Origin: Myxococcales bacterium
GTDB lineage: Bacteria; Myxococcota_A; Bradymonadia; UBA7976; UBA1532
NCBI GenBank assembly: GCA_020633435.1
Contig: JACKDP010000003.1
Location: 806,001-870,000 of the forward strand
Direction of reading: 5' to 3'
Length of the DNA: 64,000 nt
Below are positions 10,502-20,156 of this stretch, in pieces (position 1 is the first letter of the stretch; each line of letters opens with the position of its first letter). Position numbers and translations under genes: made by a program. The notes under the pieces were generated by a model that had not been told where the DNA came from, searched no databases, and saw nothing but the letters and a program-made list of their open reading frames with translations.

Positions 10502-12889
10502 TCAGGGGGCCTCCGGGGGCACCTCGTCGTCGTCGCCGGCGCCGGGATCGTAGATCTCGACGGGGCGATCCCAGCGCACCAGGCTGCCGAGCCGGATGAC
10601 CTCGGTGCCCTTCCCCCCGCGCTTGACCGGCTGGTAGCTCGTCTCCCGCACCACCAGCTCGCGGCCGCGGCTCGTCCAGGTGACGAGGCCCTCGCGCTTC
10701 TTGCGGGCGAGGGCGAAGCCCAGCACCCGGTCCTTCTCGTCCAGCCGCAGGGCGTTGACGCCCCGCACCGCGCTGCCCTTGGCCGGCACCTCGCTCAGCG
10801 CGAACAGGATGACGCGCCCGCTCTCCGAGGCCAGGCAGACGTTCTCGTCGCCCACGCTCGGGTAGACGGCCACGGCCTCGTCGCCCTCGGCCAGGCTCAC
10901 GAACTTGCGCCCGCCGCGGGTGCTGACCTCGTGGAAGGCGCCCAGGGGGAAGCGGGTGATCTTGCCCAGCCGGGTGACCGTCACGCCGTAGGGCGGGCGC
11001 GGGTCGTCCTCGGCGAGGGCGGCCAGCTCCTCAGCGGTGGGTTCGGGGTAAAGCCTTGAATCCGAACAGGAAACGCCGATGATGCGCTCCCCGTCGGCGA
11101 AGCTGAACCGGGCCTGGACGGGGTCGCCGTAGCCCGTCGTGGCCCCGATGTCGTCGATGCGCAGCGTGTAGGCCTGGCCGAACTGCGTGTAGAAGGTGAC
11201 GGTGTGGGTGGTGTCCGTGCGCAGGACGAACGCCACCGCGTCCCCCTCGGGCACCCGGATGGCCGCCAGCTCGCTGAAGCCCTTCTGCCGCTTCACGCGC
11301 CCCTGGCGCGTCACGATCACGAAGGTCTTCTCCTTGACGATGTAGGCCTCGGGATCGAAGTCCGGCACCACCTCGGGGCCCACGATGCGGGTGCGCCGCG
11401 GGTCGATGTAGGCGTCGCGGATCTCCAGGAGCTCGGTGCGCACCAGGCTCCAGCGGGCGCCGTCGTCGGCCAGCAGGCGCTCGAGCTCGGCGGCGCGGGC
11501 GCGCTGCTCGGCGAGCTGCTCGCGGATGAGCAGGATCTCCAGCTTCGCGAGGCGGTAGAGCTTCAGCTCCAGGATGGCCTCGGTCTGCTCGGCGTCGAGG
11601 GGGAAGCGCGCCATCATCTGCCGCGCCGCGTCCGCCTTGCCCTCGCTGGCCCGGATGAGGGCGATGATCTCGTCGAGGGCGTCGAAGACGATCTCGAAGC
11701 CCTCGAGCCGGTGGATGGAGCGGCGGAGCTGGCCCAGCTCGTGGTTGAGCCGGCGCGTCACCACCTCCATGCGGAAGTCGAGGAAGTAGCGCAGGACGGC
11801 CAGCAGCCCCAGCCGCTCGGGCCTCGAGACCTCGGGGTTCTCCGTGGGCACCAGGCAGGTGAGGTTGAGGTTGAAGTTCTGCTGCAGGGGCGTGTGCTTG
11901 TAGAGGTAGGCCATCGCCACGTTGGGCTCGGCCCCGCGGCGCAGCTCCAGGACGATGCGCACCTCCTCGGTGCTCTCGTCGCGCACGTCCACGAGCTGCG
12001 GCACGGCCTTGCCCGCCACGAGCTGCGCGATCTTCTCCACCAGCGTCGACTTGTTGAGGCCGTAGGGGATGGAGTCGATGACGATGCAGCGCTTGCGGTT
12101 GATGGTCTCCTCGACGTAGGTGCCGCGCAGCTTCACCGGCCCCTGGCCCGTCTCGTACAGGGCCTCCAGCTCCTCGGGGGTGTTGAGGATCTCGCCGCCG
12201 GTGGGGAAGTCGGGGGCCTGGATGAGGGCGCACGCCTCGGTCAGCGACAGATCCGGGTGGTCGATCATCGCCACCAGGCCGTCGATGACCTCGCCCAGGT
12301 TGTGGGGCGGGATGTTGGTGGCCATGCCCACCGCGATGCCCGACGCCCCGTTGATGAGCAGGTTGGGGATCTGGGCCGGCAGGACGATGGGCTCCTGGAG
12401 CTGCCCGTCGTAGTTGGGCCGCTCGTCCACCGTGTTCTGGTTGAGCTCCGACAGGAGCTCGTCGGCCAGGGGCCGCAGGCGCGCCTCGGTGTAGCGCATG
12501 GCCGCGGCCGAGTCGCCATCGAGGCTGCCGAAGTTGCCGTGCCCGTCCACCAGCGGGTAGCGCAGGCTGAACGACTGCGCCATGCGCACCATGGCGTCGT
12601 AGATCGACTGGTCGCCGTGGGGGTGATACTTGCCCATCACGTCGCCGACCACGCGGGCGCTCTTCAGGAACCGCGAGTCGGCGCGCAGCTTCAGGTCGCG
12701 GTACATCGCGAAGAGGATGCGCCGCTGGACGGGCTTGAGGCCGTCGCGCACGTCGGGCAGCGCCCGGCTGGTGATGACGCTCAGCGCATAGTTGAGGTAG
12801 CGGGAGCGGGTGACCTCGTGCAGGGCCACCGCGTCTTCGTGGCTGCCGCCACCATCCCCGCCGCCTTCCGAGAAGAGATCGAGCTGCAT
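10502..12889 (-). CDS. parC: Type IIA DNA topoisomerase subunit A (ParC/GyrA-like)
   Basis: The 795-residue cleavage-religation subunit starts at the ATG at 12889 ([10 protein letters not shown]); the frame is open further upstream, but that sequence is low-complexity and overlaps the divergent gene. The catalytic Tyr is Tyr133 in [11 protein letters not shown], preceded by [10 protein letters not shown], and the quinolone region reads [13 protein letters not shown] (residues 88-100). The Gln94 at the position of E. coli GyrA Ser83 resembles alphaproteobacterial ParC as I recall it. The C-terminal domain (about 510-780) forms a beta-pinwheel and contains KRGGKGTE near the end, which is only loosely like a GyrA box. 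ParC is therefore preferred. It is the first gene of a two-gene unit with the B subunit. Confidence 0.93.
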   Translation of the reverse strand: MQLDLFSEGGGDGGGSHEDAVALHEVTRSRYLNYALSVITSRALPDVRDGLKPVQRRILFAMYRDLKLRADSRFLKSARVVGDVMGKYHPHGDQSIYDAMVRMAQSFSLRYPLVDGHGNFGSLDGDSAAAMRYTEARLRPLADELLSELNQNTVDERPNYDGQLQEPIVLPAQIPNLLINGASGIAVGMATNIPPHNLGEVIDGLVAMIDHPDLSLTEACALIQAPDFPTGGEILNTPEELEALYETGQGPVKLRGTYVEETINRKRCIVIDSIPYGLNKSTLVEKIAQLVAGKAVPQLVDVRDESTEEVRIVLELRRGAEPNVAMAYLYKHTPLQQNFNLNLTCLVPTENPEVSRPERLGLLAVLRYFLDFRMEVVTRRLNHELGQLRRSIHRLEGFEIVFDALDEIIALIRASEGKADAARQMMARFPLDAEQTEAILELKLYRLAKLEILLIREQLAEQRARAAELERLLADDGARWSLVRTELLEIRDAYIDPRRTRIVGPEVVPDFDPEAYIVKEKTFVIVTRQGRVKRQKGFSELAAIRVPEGDAVAFVLRTDTTHTVTFYTQFGQAYTLRIDDIGATTGYGDPVQARFSFADGERIIGVSCSDSRLYPEPTAEELAALAEDDPRPPYGVTVTRLGKITRFPLGAFHEVSTRGGRKFVSLAEGDEAVAVYPSVGDENVCLASESGRVILFALSEVPAKGSAVRGVNALRLDEKDRVLGFALARKKREGLVTWTSRGRELVVRETSYQPVKRGGKGTEVIRLGSLVRWDRPVEIYDPGAGDDDEVPPEAP

Positions 12890-13000
12890 GGCAAGCCTCA
12901 CCCGAGAGTCGGCCCCGAAGGGCGGTTCGGATAGCACGACATCGGGCGAGCGCTCAAGGGAGAGGGCGGTCTTATCGGGCTTGCGTGGGGGCGGAGGCCG

Positions 13001-14488
13001 GTGCCAGATGGGCCGGTGCGACGCCTGCGCCTGACCCGCTACGACGCCCTCGGCCTGCTCTGCGTGCTGGCCTTCGCGGCGTCGTACCTGGGCCTCCGCC
13101 GCGGCGCCCGGCCCACCTCCGCCACCGAGGCGAAGGCGCAACTGCTCGATCCTTCAGCAGAAATCCAGGAAGGGCAGGAGTGGCTGGGGCTGTACCTGGG
13201 CAGCGCCCGCGCCGGCTACATCCACCTCGACAAGGCGCGCCTCGACGACGGGTGGCGGTACCGCGTCGAGACGCGCTTCCGGCTGCTGGGGGCGGCCGGG
13301 GGCGAGGTGGCGCTGATCGTGGACGCGCGCCTGGACGCCGCGCTGGCCCTCGCCGCCTTCGACTTCGACGTGGACGCCGGCCCCGCGCGGTTCCAGGGGC
13401 GCGGCCAGGTGGCCGGCACGCGCCTGACGCTCGCCGTCGACACGGGCGGCGAGACGGTGGAGCGCACGCTGGATCTGCCGCGGCCGCCGGTGCTGCGCAG
13501 CACCCTCGCGCCCCTGCTGGCGGGCCTCGATCGCACCCCTGGCACCCGCACCTCGCTGCAGCTCTTCGATCCGCTGACCCAGCGCGACGAGGCGGTGGAC
13601 ATCGAGGTCGTCGGCCCCGACACCCTGGTCGTCCTGGGGGAGGAGGTGGCGGTGACGCACATCCGCCAGCACAGCCGCGGGCTGGCTCTGGACGCCTGGA
13701 TCAACGCCCGCGGCGAGCTGCTGCGCCAGGAGCTCGGGCTGGGCCTGGTGGCGGTGCGCGAGACGGAGGAGGAGGCGCGCTTCGGCCTCATCCAGGCGCG
13801 CACGGGCCGGGCGGGGGCGGATCTGCGGGCCCTGACGGCCATCCCGGTCGCGGGGCTGCCCGCCGATCTGCGCCGGCGCGAGGTGCTGCGGCTGCGGCTG
13901 CGGGGCCCGGCCGGCCTGGCCATCGACGATCAGCGACAGCGGCTCGCGGACGGGGTGCTGACCATCACCCGCGAGCGGCCCGGGCCGGGGCTGCCGCTGG
14001 CCGACGTCGCGGCGGACGACCCCGATCGCGCCGCCGAGCCGCTCGTCCAGGCCGACCACCCGCGCATCCAGGCGGTCGCGCGGCGGATCGCGGGGGACGC
14101 CACCGACACCCGCGCCGTGGCCGAGCGCGTGCGGCGCTTCGTCCATGAGCACGTGGACGACGAGGTGGTCGCCGGCGTGCCGAGCGCCCTGGAGGTGCTG
14201 GAGAACGGCCGCGGCGACTGCAACGAGCACGCGGTCCTCTTCGCGGCGCTGGCCCGGGCGGCCGGGGTGCCGACGCGCATCGAGACGGGCCTCGTCTACC
14301 TGGACGGCCGCTTCGCCTGGCACGCCTGGAACAGCGTGCGCGTCACCGATGGCTGGCTGACGGTGGACGCCACCTGGGATCAGTCGCCGGTGGACGTGGG
14401 GCACCTGCGCCTCGCGACGGGGGGGCTGGACGCCCAGGCCGACCTGCTGCGGCTGATGGGGCAGCTGCAGATCGAGGTCGCGCCCTGA
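13001..14488 (+). CDS. Transglutaminase-like membrane-anchored protein
   Basis: The 495-residue protein has one N-terminal membrane segment (about residues 14-33), a large beta-rich middle region, and a C-terminal transglutaminase-like cysteine-protease fold. The catalytic triad is visible: Cys407 in [12 protein letters not shown], His441 in FAWHAWNSV and Asp456 in TVDATWD. Such domains in bacterial envelope proteins usually act as proteases, peptidoglycan-linked enzymes or amidases; the substrate here is unknown. GTG at 13001 is taken as start; GTG at 13016 is an alternative, and GGAGG at 12993-12997 sits close to the first and rather far from the second. The gene is divergent from parC, with about 110 bases between them. 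Confidence 0.88.
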   Translation: MPDGPVRRLRLTRYDALGLLCVLAFAASYLGLRRGARPTSATEAKAQLLDPSAEIQEGQEWLGLYLGSARAGYIHLDKARLDDGWRYRVETRFRLLGAAGGEVALIVDARLDAALALAAFDFDVDAGPARFQGRGQVAGTRLTLAVDTGGETVERTLDLPRPPVLRSTLAPLLAGLDRTPGTRTSLQLFDPLTQRDEAVDIEVVGPDTLVVLGEEVAVTHIRQHSRGLALDAWINARGELLRQELGLGLVAVRETEEEARFGLIQARTGRAGADLRALTAIPVAGLPADLRRREVLRLRLRGPAGLAIDDQRQRLADGVLTITRERPGPGLPLADVAADDPDRAAEPLVQADHPRIQAVARRIAGDATDTRAVAERVRRFVHEHVDDEVVAGVPSALEVLENGRGDCNEHAVLFAALARAAGVPTRIETGLVYLDGRFAWHAWNSVRVTDGWLTVDATWDQSPVDVGHLRLATGGLDAQADLLRLMGQLQIEVAP

Positions 14489-14645
14489 CTTTCTGCGGCG
14501 TTCGTGAGGGGAAGCGGGCGCGCTCCGCGTAGCTGGGGTGGTGGATCCGGGTGGGCCGGCTCCCCGGCGCCCCGGTGGCCTCATCCCTGGCCCGTCGGAC
14601 AGTTTATCTGTAGATTTCAACGCCTGTTGTCCAGTGAGGGCTCCT

Positions 14646-17054
14646 ATGCACGCGCGCCGCCACGGCCTCTTGATCGGCATCGATCGCTACCCCTGCCTGC
14701 CCGGGCGGGATCTGTCGGGGTGCGTCAACGACGCCCGCCTCATGCACGGGCTGCTGACCACGCGGTTCGGCTTCCCGGCGGAGAACCTGGAGCTGCTGCT
14801 CGACGAGGCGGCCAGCCGCGACGGCATCCTGGGCGCCATGGACCGCCTCCGGGCGCGGGTGGGCGAGGGCGACGAGGTGGTCGTGTTCTACGCGGGCCAT
14901 GGCTCTCGCATCGCCCTCGACGAGGGGGGCTACCTGGAGTCGATGGTGGCCGCCGACTCGGGCCGCGGGGACGACGACAACCGGGACGTGCTCGACTACG
15001 AGGTGGACGCCTTCGTGCGGGGCCTCAACGCCATCACGCCCCAGGTGACGCTGCTGTTCGACTGCTGCCACTCCGGCTCGGTGACGCGGGATGTGTCGGC
15101 GGTCGGGGTGCGGCAGGTGCCGCTGGAGGCCCGCAGCCTGGCGGCCATCGGCCGCATGCCGGCGCCGAAGGACGCGGCGCCGGCCGGCGCCCGGACGACC
15201 GTCCTGCTGGCCGCCTGCCAGGCCAACCAGCTCGCGGCCGAGTACCGGGATCCCGACTCGGGGGCGGCCCATGGGGCCCTGACGTGGTACCTGGCCCGGA
15301 CGCTGGCGACGGTGGCGGGCGGGGCGACGTGGCGGGATGTGTACCGGGCCATCGCGCCGAAGCTCACCGCGCGCTTCCCGCGGCAGCAGCCCCTGGTGGA
15401 GGGGCACCTCGACCGCCAGATCTTCGCGGCCGAGGGGGAGCCCCAGGTGCTCAGCCTGGCCGTCCTCGGGCGGGAGGGCGAGCACGTCGTGCTCTCGGGC
15501 GGGAGCCTCATGGGGGTGACGGCGGGCTCGCGCTGGCGGCTGAGCCCGACGGTGACGACGGGCACGCCCGTCGAGGTGACGGTCACCTCGGCCGAGCCGC
15601 TGAAGGCCCGCGCCCTCGCGCCGGCGGAGGTGGAGACGGGCTGGCGCGCCGAGGCCCTGGAGCTGCGCCTGCCCAGCCCGGGCATGACCATCCGCGTCGA
15701 GGCCCCGGTGGACCGGGCCTCCGCCCTCATCAACGAGGTGCAGCGCTCCAACCGCCCGAAACTGCTGCACATTGTGGAGGCCGAGGCGGACGCCGACCTG
15801 GTGGCGTACCTGCTCGCTCCCCGCGTGGACGGCGGCCCCTGTCCGGCCCTCGGCGCCCTCGACGCCGAGACGTGGGCGGTGGTGGGTCGAGACGGCCGCC
15901 TGGCCGTCAAGGCGCGCGCGGCCAGCGCCGGCGTGGAGGGCCTGGTGGACGATCTGCTGCGGGTGGCCCGCTTCCAGGGCCTGCTGCTGGCGGACGCCCC
16001 TGACCAGTCGGCCGAGCTGCAGGCGGGGGTCTCGCTGGAGGTCCGCCCGCGGGGCCAGGCGTTCGCCGATGGCGTCATCCCGGAGGGGACGCCGTGCGAC
16101 CTCCTCGTCCACAACCGCACCCGCCAGCCGGTCTACGTCACGCTGCTGGAGTTCGGGACGGACATGGCCATCCAGTCGATGCTGCCGATGGCCGGCCACC
16201 CCGACGACACCACGGGCGGCGTCCTGGTCGAGGCCGGCCAGACCCTCGATCTGGCGCGCGACTACTTCTCCCGCGACGACCGCTTCGATGTGGCCGACGG
16301 CCTGCCGCTGCACCTGCCCGACGCCTTCCCGTGGGCCGCGGAGCCGGGGGAAGGCGGCGGCATCGGCCACCTCGCCTACCGGCTGCTCGTGACGCGGGAG
16401 CGGGCCGACTTCTCGTTCCTGGAGCAGACGGGGACGCGCACGGGGGCGGCGGTGGGCGGCCACCCCCTCGCCGATCGCCTCGGCGTCTTCCACAGCGGGC
16501 AGGGCAGCCGCGGCTTCCTCCCCCGCGCGAAGGCGGAGGCGGGCCCGGCGCCGTTCGCCATCGTCGACCAGGTGGTGCAGGTCCGCGGGAAGCCGACCCG
16601 GGAGATCCCGCCGGGTACCGGCGGCAAGGTGATGGCCTTCAAGATCCTGGTCGGCGGGGTGAAGGTGGGCACGCTCGCCGCGACGACGCCCGACTCCAGC
16701 GGCAAGAGCTACTGCCACTGGACCTGGGCGCCCAAGCCGGGCAAGGCCTTCACCCTCGACACGCCCGAGCTGCTGGACAAGTCCAAGGTGGAGGGCTTCA
16801 TCGAGGCGGCGCGCTGGACCAACCCCGAGTTCGACGCGGGCTGGTCCAGCATCTCGTCCTCCTCGCAGGTCCAGCAGTGGTGGGACGTGCACGACGGTGG
16901 GACCCTCGTCGCCCACATGGCGCTCGCCGGCAACCAGCTGCGCTGGTTCGGGAAGAACGGACAGGACCGCTTGCCGGCGGCGAAGCTGACCTTCGCGCTC
17001 CGGTCCGGCCCCCCCACCGGGGCGGCTCGCCACGCCATCGACGTGCCCGCGTAG
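14646..17054 (+). CDS. Caspase-like (peptidase C14) protein with C-terminal effector-type region
   Basis: The first 250 residues of this 802-residue protein are a caspase/metacaspase p20-like domain: the core strand HGLLIGIDRYP, catalytic His85 in FYAGHGSR, and catalytic Cys141 in LFDCCHSGS, followed by an acidic DDDNRDVLDYE loop. The middle (about 260-600) includes a segment similar in character to DUF4384 (residues about 475-540). The last 170 residues are an unrecognised beta-rich domain containing two Trp-rich patches. No signal peptide is present, so it should act in the cytoplasm. The ATG at 14646 follows GTGAGGG. The kinase-FGE gene starts 24 bases downstream and an ECF sigma factor follows, so the three look like a signalling unit. 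Substrate and trigger are unknown. Confidence 0.9.
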   Translation: MHARRHGLLIGIDRYPCLPGRDLSGCVNDARLMHGLLTTRFGFPAENLELLLDEAASRDGILGAMDRLRARVGEGDEVVVFYAGHGSRIALDEGGYLESMVAADSGRGDDDNRDVLDYEVDAFVRGLNAITPQVTLLFDCCHSGSVTRDVSAVGVRQVPLEARSLAAIGRMPAPKDAAPAGARTTVLLAACQANQLAAEYRDPDSGAAHGALTWYLARTLATVAGGATWRDVYRAIAPKLTARFPRQQPLVEGHLDRQIFAAEGEPQVLSLAVLGREGEHVVLSGGSLMGVTAGSRWRLSPTVTTGTPVEVTVTSAEPLKARALAPAEVETGWRAEALELRLPSPGMTIRVEAPVDRASALINEVQRSNRPKLLHIVEAEADADLVAYLLAPRVDGGPCPALGALDAETWAVVGRDGRLAVKARAASAGVEGLVDDLLRVARFQGLLLADAPDQSAELQAGVSLEVRPRGQAFADGVIPEGTPCDLLVHNRTRQPVYVTLLEFGTDMAIQSMLPMAGHPDDTTGGVLVEAGQTLDLARDYFSRDDRFDVADGLPLHLPDAFPWAAEPGEGGGIGHLAYRLLVTRERADFSFLEQTGTRTGAAVGGHPLADRLGVFHSGQGSRGFLPRAKAEAGPAPFAIVDQVVQVRGKPTREIPPGTGGKVMAFKILVGGVKVGTLAATTPDSSGKSYCHWTWAPKPGKAFTLDTPELLDKSKVEGFIEAARWTNPEFDAGWSSISSSSQVQQWWDVHDGGTLVAHMALAGNQLRWFGKNGQDRLPAAKLTFALRSGPPTGAARHAIDVPA

Positions 17055-17078
17055 GCTGGAAGACGAGGGGGGACGACC

Positions 17079-19532
17079 ATGGACGAGCGCGCACGCTACG
17101 ACCGGCTGATGGCCGAGCTGGACGCGCTGCTCGTGCTGGACGCCGTCGCCCAGGCCGAGCAGCTCGCCGCCCTCCGCGCGGAGAGCGGGGAGCTGGCCGA
17201 CACGCTGGCCGAGCTGCTGGCCATCGACGCCGAGGCCTCGCCCCTGGACGTCTCCCCCCTCAGCTACCTGGGCCCGGCCCTCGACCTGCCCCCGCGCTAC
17301 CGCGACCTGGGCCCCCTCGGCGTCGGCGGCATGGGCGAGGTCCGGCGCGTCTTCGACACCCAGCTCGGCCGCGTCCTCGCGTTGAAGGTGGTCGGCGAGC
17401 TGCACCCGGCCCTGGACGCGCGCTTCGTGGCCGAGGCCCACGTCCTCGCCCAGCTCCAGCACCCCGCCATCGTGCCCGTGCACGAGCTCGGCCACCTGCC
17501 CGATGGCCGGCGCTTCTTCACCATGCGCGAGGTCGAGGGCGAGACGTGGGCGGACGCGCTCCGGCGCCGGCCGCCCACCACCGAGTCTCGCCGGGACGAG
17601 GTGTACGTCCTGCGTCAGGTGGCCCTGGCGCTCGCCTACGCCCATGAGCAGGGCGTCGTCCACCGGGATCTCAAGCCGGCGAACATCATGCTGGGCCCCT
17701 TCGGCGACGTGATGGTCCTCGACTGGGGCCTCGCCCGGCGCCTCGACGATCGCCGCTCGGGCGTGATCACTGGCGCCGGGACCATCCTGGGGACGCCCGC
17801 GTACATGGCGCCGGAGCAGGCCCTGGGCCTCGTCGATCAGATCGGCCCGGCCACCGACGTCTACACCCTCGGGGCCATCCTCTATCACCTGCTGGCGGGG
17901 GAGCCGGCGCGCCCCGGCGACGCGGGCCCCCTCGCGGCCCTCGTGCCGCCGCCGACGCTGCGCGGGCGGGGGCTCCCGCAGGATCTCGTCGACCTCTGCG
18001 AGCGGGCCATGGCGCCCGAGCCCGACGACCGGCTGCCCGAGGCCGGCCCCTTCGCCGAGGCCCTGTCGGAGTGGCTGAGCGGGGCGGCGGACCGGGAGCG
18101 CGCGCGCCGCCTGCTGGCCGACGCCATCGCGGGGGACGCGCACCTGGCCGCTGAGCGGGAGCGGTGGGCGACGCTGCGCCGGGCGGCGGCCGGTCAGCTC
18201 GCCGTCCTGCCCCAGCACGCCTCCCTGGAGCAGAAGCGCCGCGCCTGGGCCCTGGAGGACGAGGCCCTCGCCATGGAGGCGTGGCTCGAGCGGGCCGAGG
18301 CCGTGCGCCTCCGCGAGATCCACGCCGCCCTGAACCTGGCCCCCGACCTGGCGGAGGCCCGCGCCCTGCTGGCCGACCACCACCGCGCCGAGGCCGAGCG
18401 GGCCGAGCGGCGGGGCGACGAGGACGCCGCCGCCCGCCACCGGGAGGCCCTGGCCCACCACGACGACGGCCGCCACGCCCGCTGGCTCGAGGGCACGGCC
18501 ACCCTGCGCCTCGCGACGCGCCCGGCCGGGGCCACCGCCACCATCCGGGCCTGGCAGATCCGTGACCGCCAGCGCCTCCTCGGCGACCCCGTCTACACCG
18601 GCCCGGCGGCCGGCGACGTCGCGTTGCCGGCGGGCAACTATTTGATTGAGCTGGGTTTTCCTGGTCGGCCGCCCGTCCGCCACGGCGTCCGGCTGGCGCG
18701 CCTCGGTGACCACGTCGCCGACGTCTTCCTCCCGACGGCGGTGGCGGAGGGCGCCGTCTACATCCCGGCCGGCCCCTGCACCATCGGCGGGGATCCCCAG
18801 GCCCCCGACGCCTTCCCCGCCACGCTCGTCGAGGTGCCCGGCTTCGCCGCCGACCGCTTCCCCGTCACCAACGCGCAGTTCCTGGCCTTCCTCAACGCCC
18901 TGGTGGACGCCGGCCAGGCCGACGAGGCCCTGCGCCACGCCCCGCGCCAGTTCGTCGGCGGCCAGTCCGGGGTCCTGTATCCGCGCGACGACGACGGCCA
19001 CTTCGGCCTGGGCGCCGACTCGGATGGCACCGTCTGGCGGCCCGACGATCCCGTCGTCCAGGTGAGCTGGCATGGCGCCATGGCCTACGCGGCCTGGCGC
19101 GCCGCCCGGACGGGCCACGCCTGGCGGCTGCTGCACGAGGTGGAGTGGGAGAAGGCGGCGCGCGGGGTGGATGGCCGGGCCTACCCCTGGGGGGACGCGT
19201 TCGATCCGGTCTTCGCGGCCTCGCTGCACAGCCTCCCCGGCCCGCCGCTGCGCCAGCTTGTGCACGCCTTCCCCACCGACGAGAGCCCGTATGGCCTGCG
19301 CGGCCTCGGCGGCAACGTGCGGGACTGGTGCCTCAACGCCTGGGCCGACGAGCGCCCGGCCGGCCTGCTCGAGGTGGCCACCCCCGCTGCTGGCGACGAC
19401 CGCCTGCGGGCGACCCGCGGTGGCTCCTATGTGTCCCTCGCGCCCATGTGCCGCGCGGCGACGCGCTTCGCCGCCCCGCCGGGCGCCCACTACGGCAGCG
19501 TCGGCTTCCGGCTCGGCTACAGCCTGCCCTGA
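17079..19532 (+). CDS. Ser/Thr protein kinase fused to an FGE-sulfatase domain
   Basis: The 817-residue protein has an N-terminal helical stretch and a Hanks-type kinase domain at about 73-335: glycine loop LGVGGMGEV, Lys103 in LALKVV, catalytic loop HRDLKPAN (Asp197), DWG in place of DFG (215-217) and GTPAYMAPEQ. A helical region follows (340-460), then a PEGA-like beta segment (about 475-550), then a C-terminal FGE-sulfatase (formylglycine-generating enzyme/C-type-lectin fold) domain from about 555 (VYIPAGPCTIGG, RFPVTNAQF, WHGAMAYAAWRA, LHEVEWEKAARG, GGNVRDWC, TRGGSY). This architecture is common in myxobacteria and planctomycetes. No transmembrane segment is evident. The catalytic cysteines of true formylglycine enzymes were not clearly present, so the FGE domain may bind rather than catalyse. 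The ATG at 17079 follows GAGGGGGGACG. Confidence 0.93.
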   Translation: MDERARYDRLMAELDALLVLDAVAQAEQLAALRAESGELADTLAELLAIDAEASPLDVSPLSYLGPALDLPPRYRDLGPLGVGGMGEVRRVFDTQLGRVLALKVVGELHPALDARFVAEAHVLAQLQHPAIVPVHELGHLPDGRRFFTMREVEGETWADALRRRPPTTESRRDEVYVLRQVALALAYAHEQGVVHRDLKPANIMLGPFGDVMVLDWGLARRLDDRRSGVITGAGTILGTPAYMAPEQALGLVDQIGPATDVYTLGAILYHLLAGEPARPGDAGPLAALVPPPTLRGRGLPQDLVDLCERAMAPEPDDRLPEAGPFAEALSEWLSGAADRERARRLLADAIAGDAHLAAERERWATLRRAAAGQLAVLPQHASLEQKRRAWALEDEALAMEAWLERAEAVRLREIHAALNLAPDLAEARALLADHHRAEAERAERRGDEDAAARHREALAHHDDGRHARWLEGTATLRLATRPAGATATIRAWQIRDRQRLLGDPVYTGPAAGDVALPAGNYLIELGFPGRPPVRHGVRLARLGDHVADVFLPTAVAEGAVYIPAGPCTIGGDPQAPDAFPATLVEVPGFAADRFPVTNAQFLAFLNALVDAGQADEALRHAPRQFVGGQSGVLYPRDDDGHFGLGADSDGTVWRPDDPVVQVSWHGAMAYAAWRAARTGHAWRLLHEVEWEKAARGVDGRAYPWGDAFDPVFAASLHSLPGPPLRQLVHAFPTDESPYGLRGLGGNVRDWCLNAWADERPAGLLEVATPAAGDDRLRATRGGSYVSLAPMCRAATRFAAPPGAHYGSVGFRLGYSLP

Positions 19533-19596
19533 ACACTGCGCCCTCGCTGAAGAATTCTAGCTGTCTGGCCCCGCCTCTGTGGTTATCCTTTGTAGG

Positions 19597-20124
19597 ATGA
19601 GCAACGACACCCCCCGAGATCTGGGTGAGCTGACCTACCAGCAGCTCCGCCGCATCGCCGCGGCGCGGATGCGGGTGCCGGGCAACATCACGCTGCAGCC
19701 CACCGCCCTGGTGCACGAGGTCTGGCTCAAGGTCGCCGACCAGGCGGCCCACCTGGAGCGGGAGCACTTCCTCTCCCTCGCGGCCCGGGCCATGCGGCAG
19801 ATCATCATCGACCACGCCCGGGCGCGCGGGGCGGCGAAGCGGGGTGGCGGGCAGCTGCAGGTGAGCTTGACGGGCCTGGCGACGCCGGCCGACGGCGGCG
19901 GCCTCACGGATGTGCTGGCCCTGGACGCCGTGCTCACCCGCCTCGCCGAGCTGGATCCCCGGCGGGCCCGGGTGGTCGAGCTGCGCTTCTTCGGCGGGCT
20001 GACGAACGAAGAGATCGCCCGGGAGACGGGCTCTTCGGTGGCGACGGTGGAGCGCGACTGGCGGGCCGCCCGGGCCTGGCTGCACACCCAGCTCGCGGCC
20101 CCCGCCGACGAAGAGGGCCCCTGA
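19597..20124 (+). CDS. ECF-type RNA polymerase sigma factor
   Basis: The 175-residue protein matches the short sigma-70-like ECF group with the signature LQPTALVHEVWLK near residues 33-45, a region 2 containing FLSLAARAMRQIIIDHARAR and a region 4 helix-turn-helix (ELRFFGGLTNEEIARETGSS, VATVERDWRAARAWL). It should direct RNA polymerase to a small regulon. The ATG at 19597 is chosen, although an upstream GTG at 19579 is in frame. The gene lies 64 bases after the kinase-FGE gene in the same direction; kinases are known neighbours and possible activators of this ECF group. No anti-sigma factor gene is adjacent. Confidence 0.93.
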   Translation: MSNDTPRDLGELTYQQLRRIAAARMRVPGNITLQPTALVHEVWLKVADQAAHLEREHFLSLAARAMRQIIIDHARARGAAKRGGGQLQVSLTGLATPADGGGLTDVLALDAVLTRLAELDPRRARVVELRFFGGLTNEEIARETGSSVATVERDWRAARAWLHTQLAAPADEEGP

Positions 20125-20156
20125 AAGCCCTGTAAGAACGGCCGCTTGGGGCCTCG

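Noticed and set aside
14604..19490. A minus-strand open frame of about 1628 codons lies opposite the caspase-like and kinase genes; similar long antisense frames occur at 2757-5891 and 49520-53080.
   Set aside because: Such frames are expected in DNA with very high GC at third positions. Their products are low-complexity Arg/Gly/Ala sequence, while the plus-strand genes have clear motifs.
18780..19532. FGE-sulfatase domain at the C-terminus as a possible diversity-generating retroelement target.
   Set aside because: No reverse transcriptase gene and no template repeat was seen nearby. The fusion to a kinase is an ordinary architecture.
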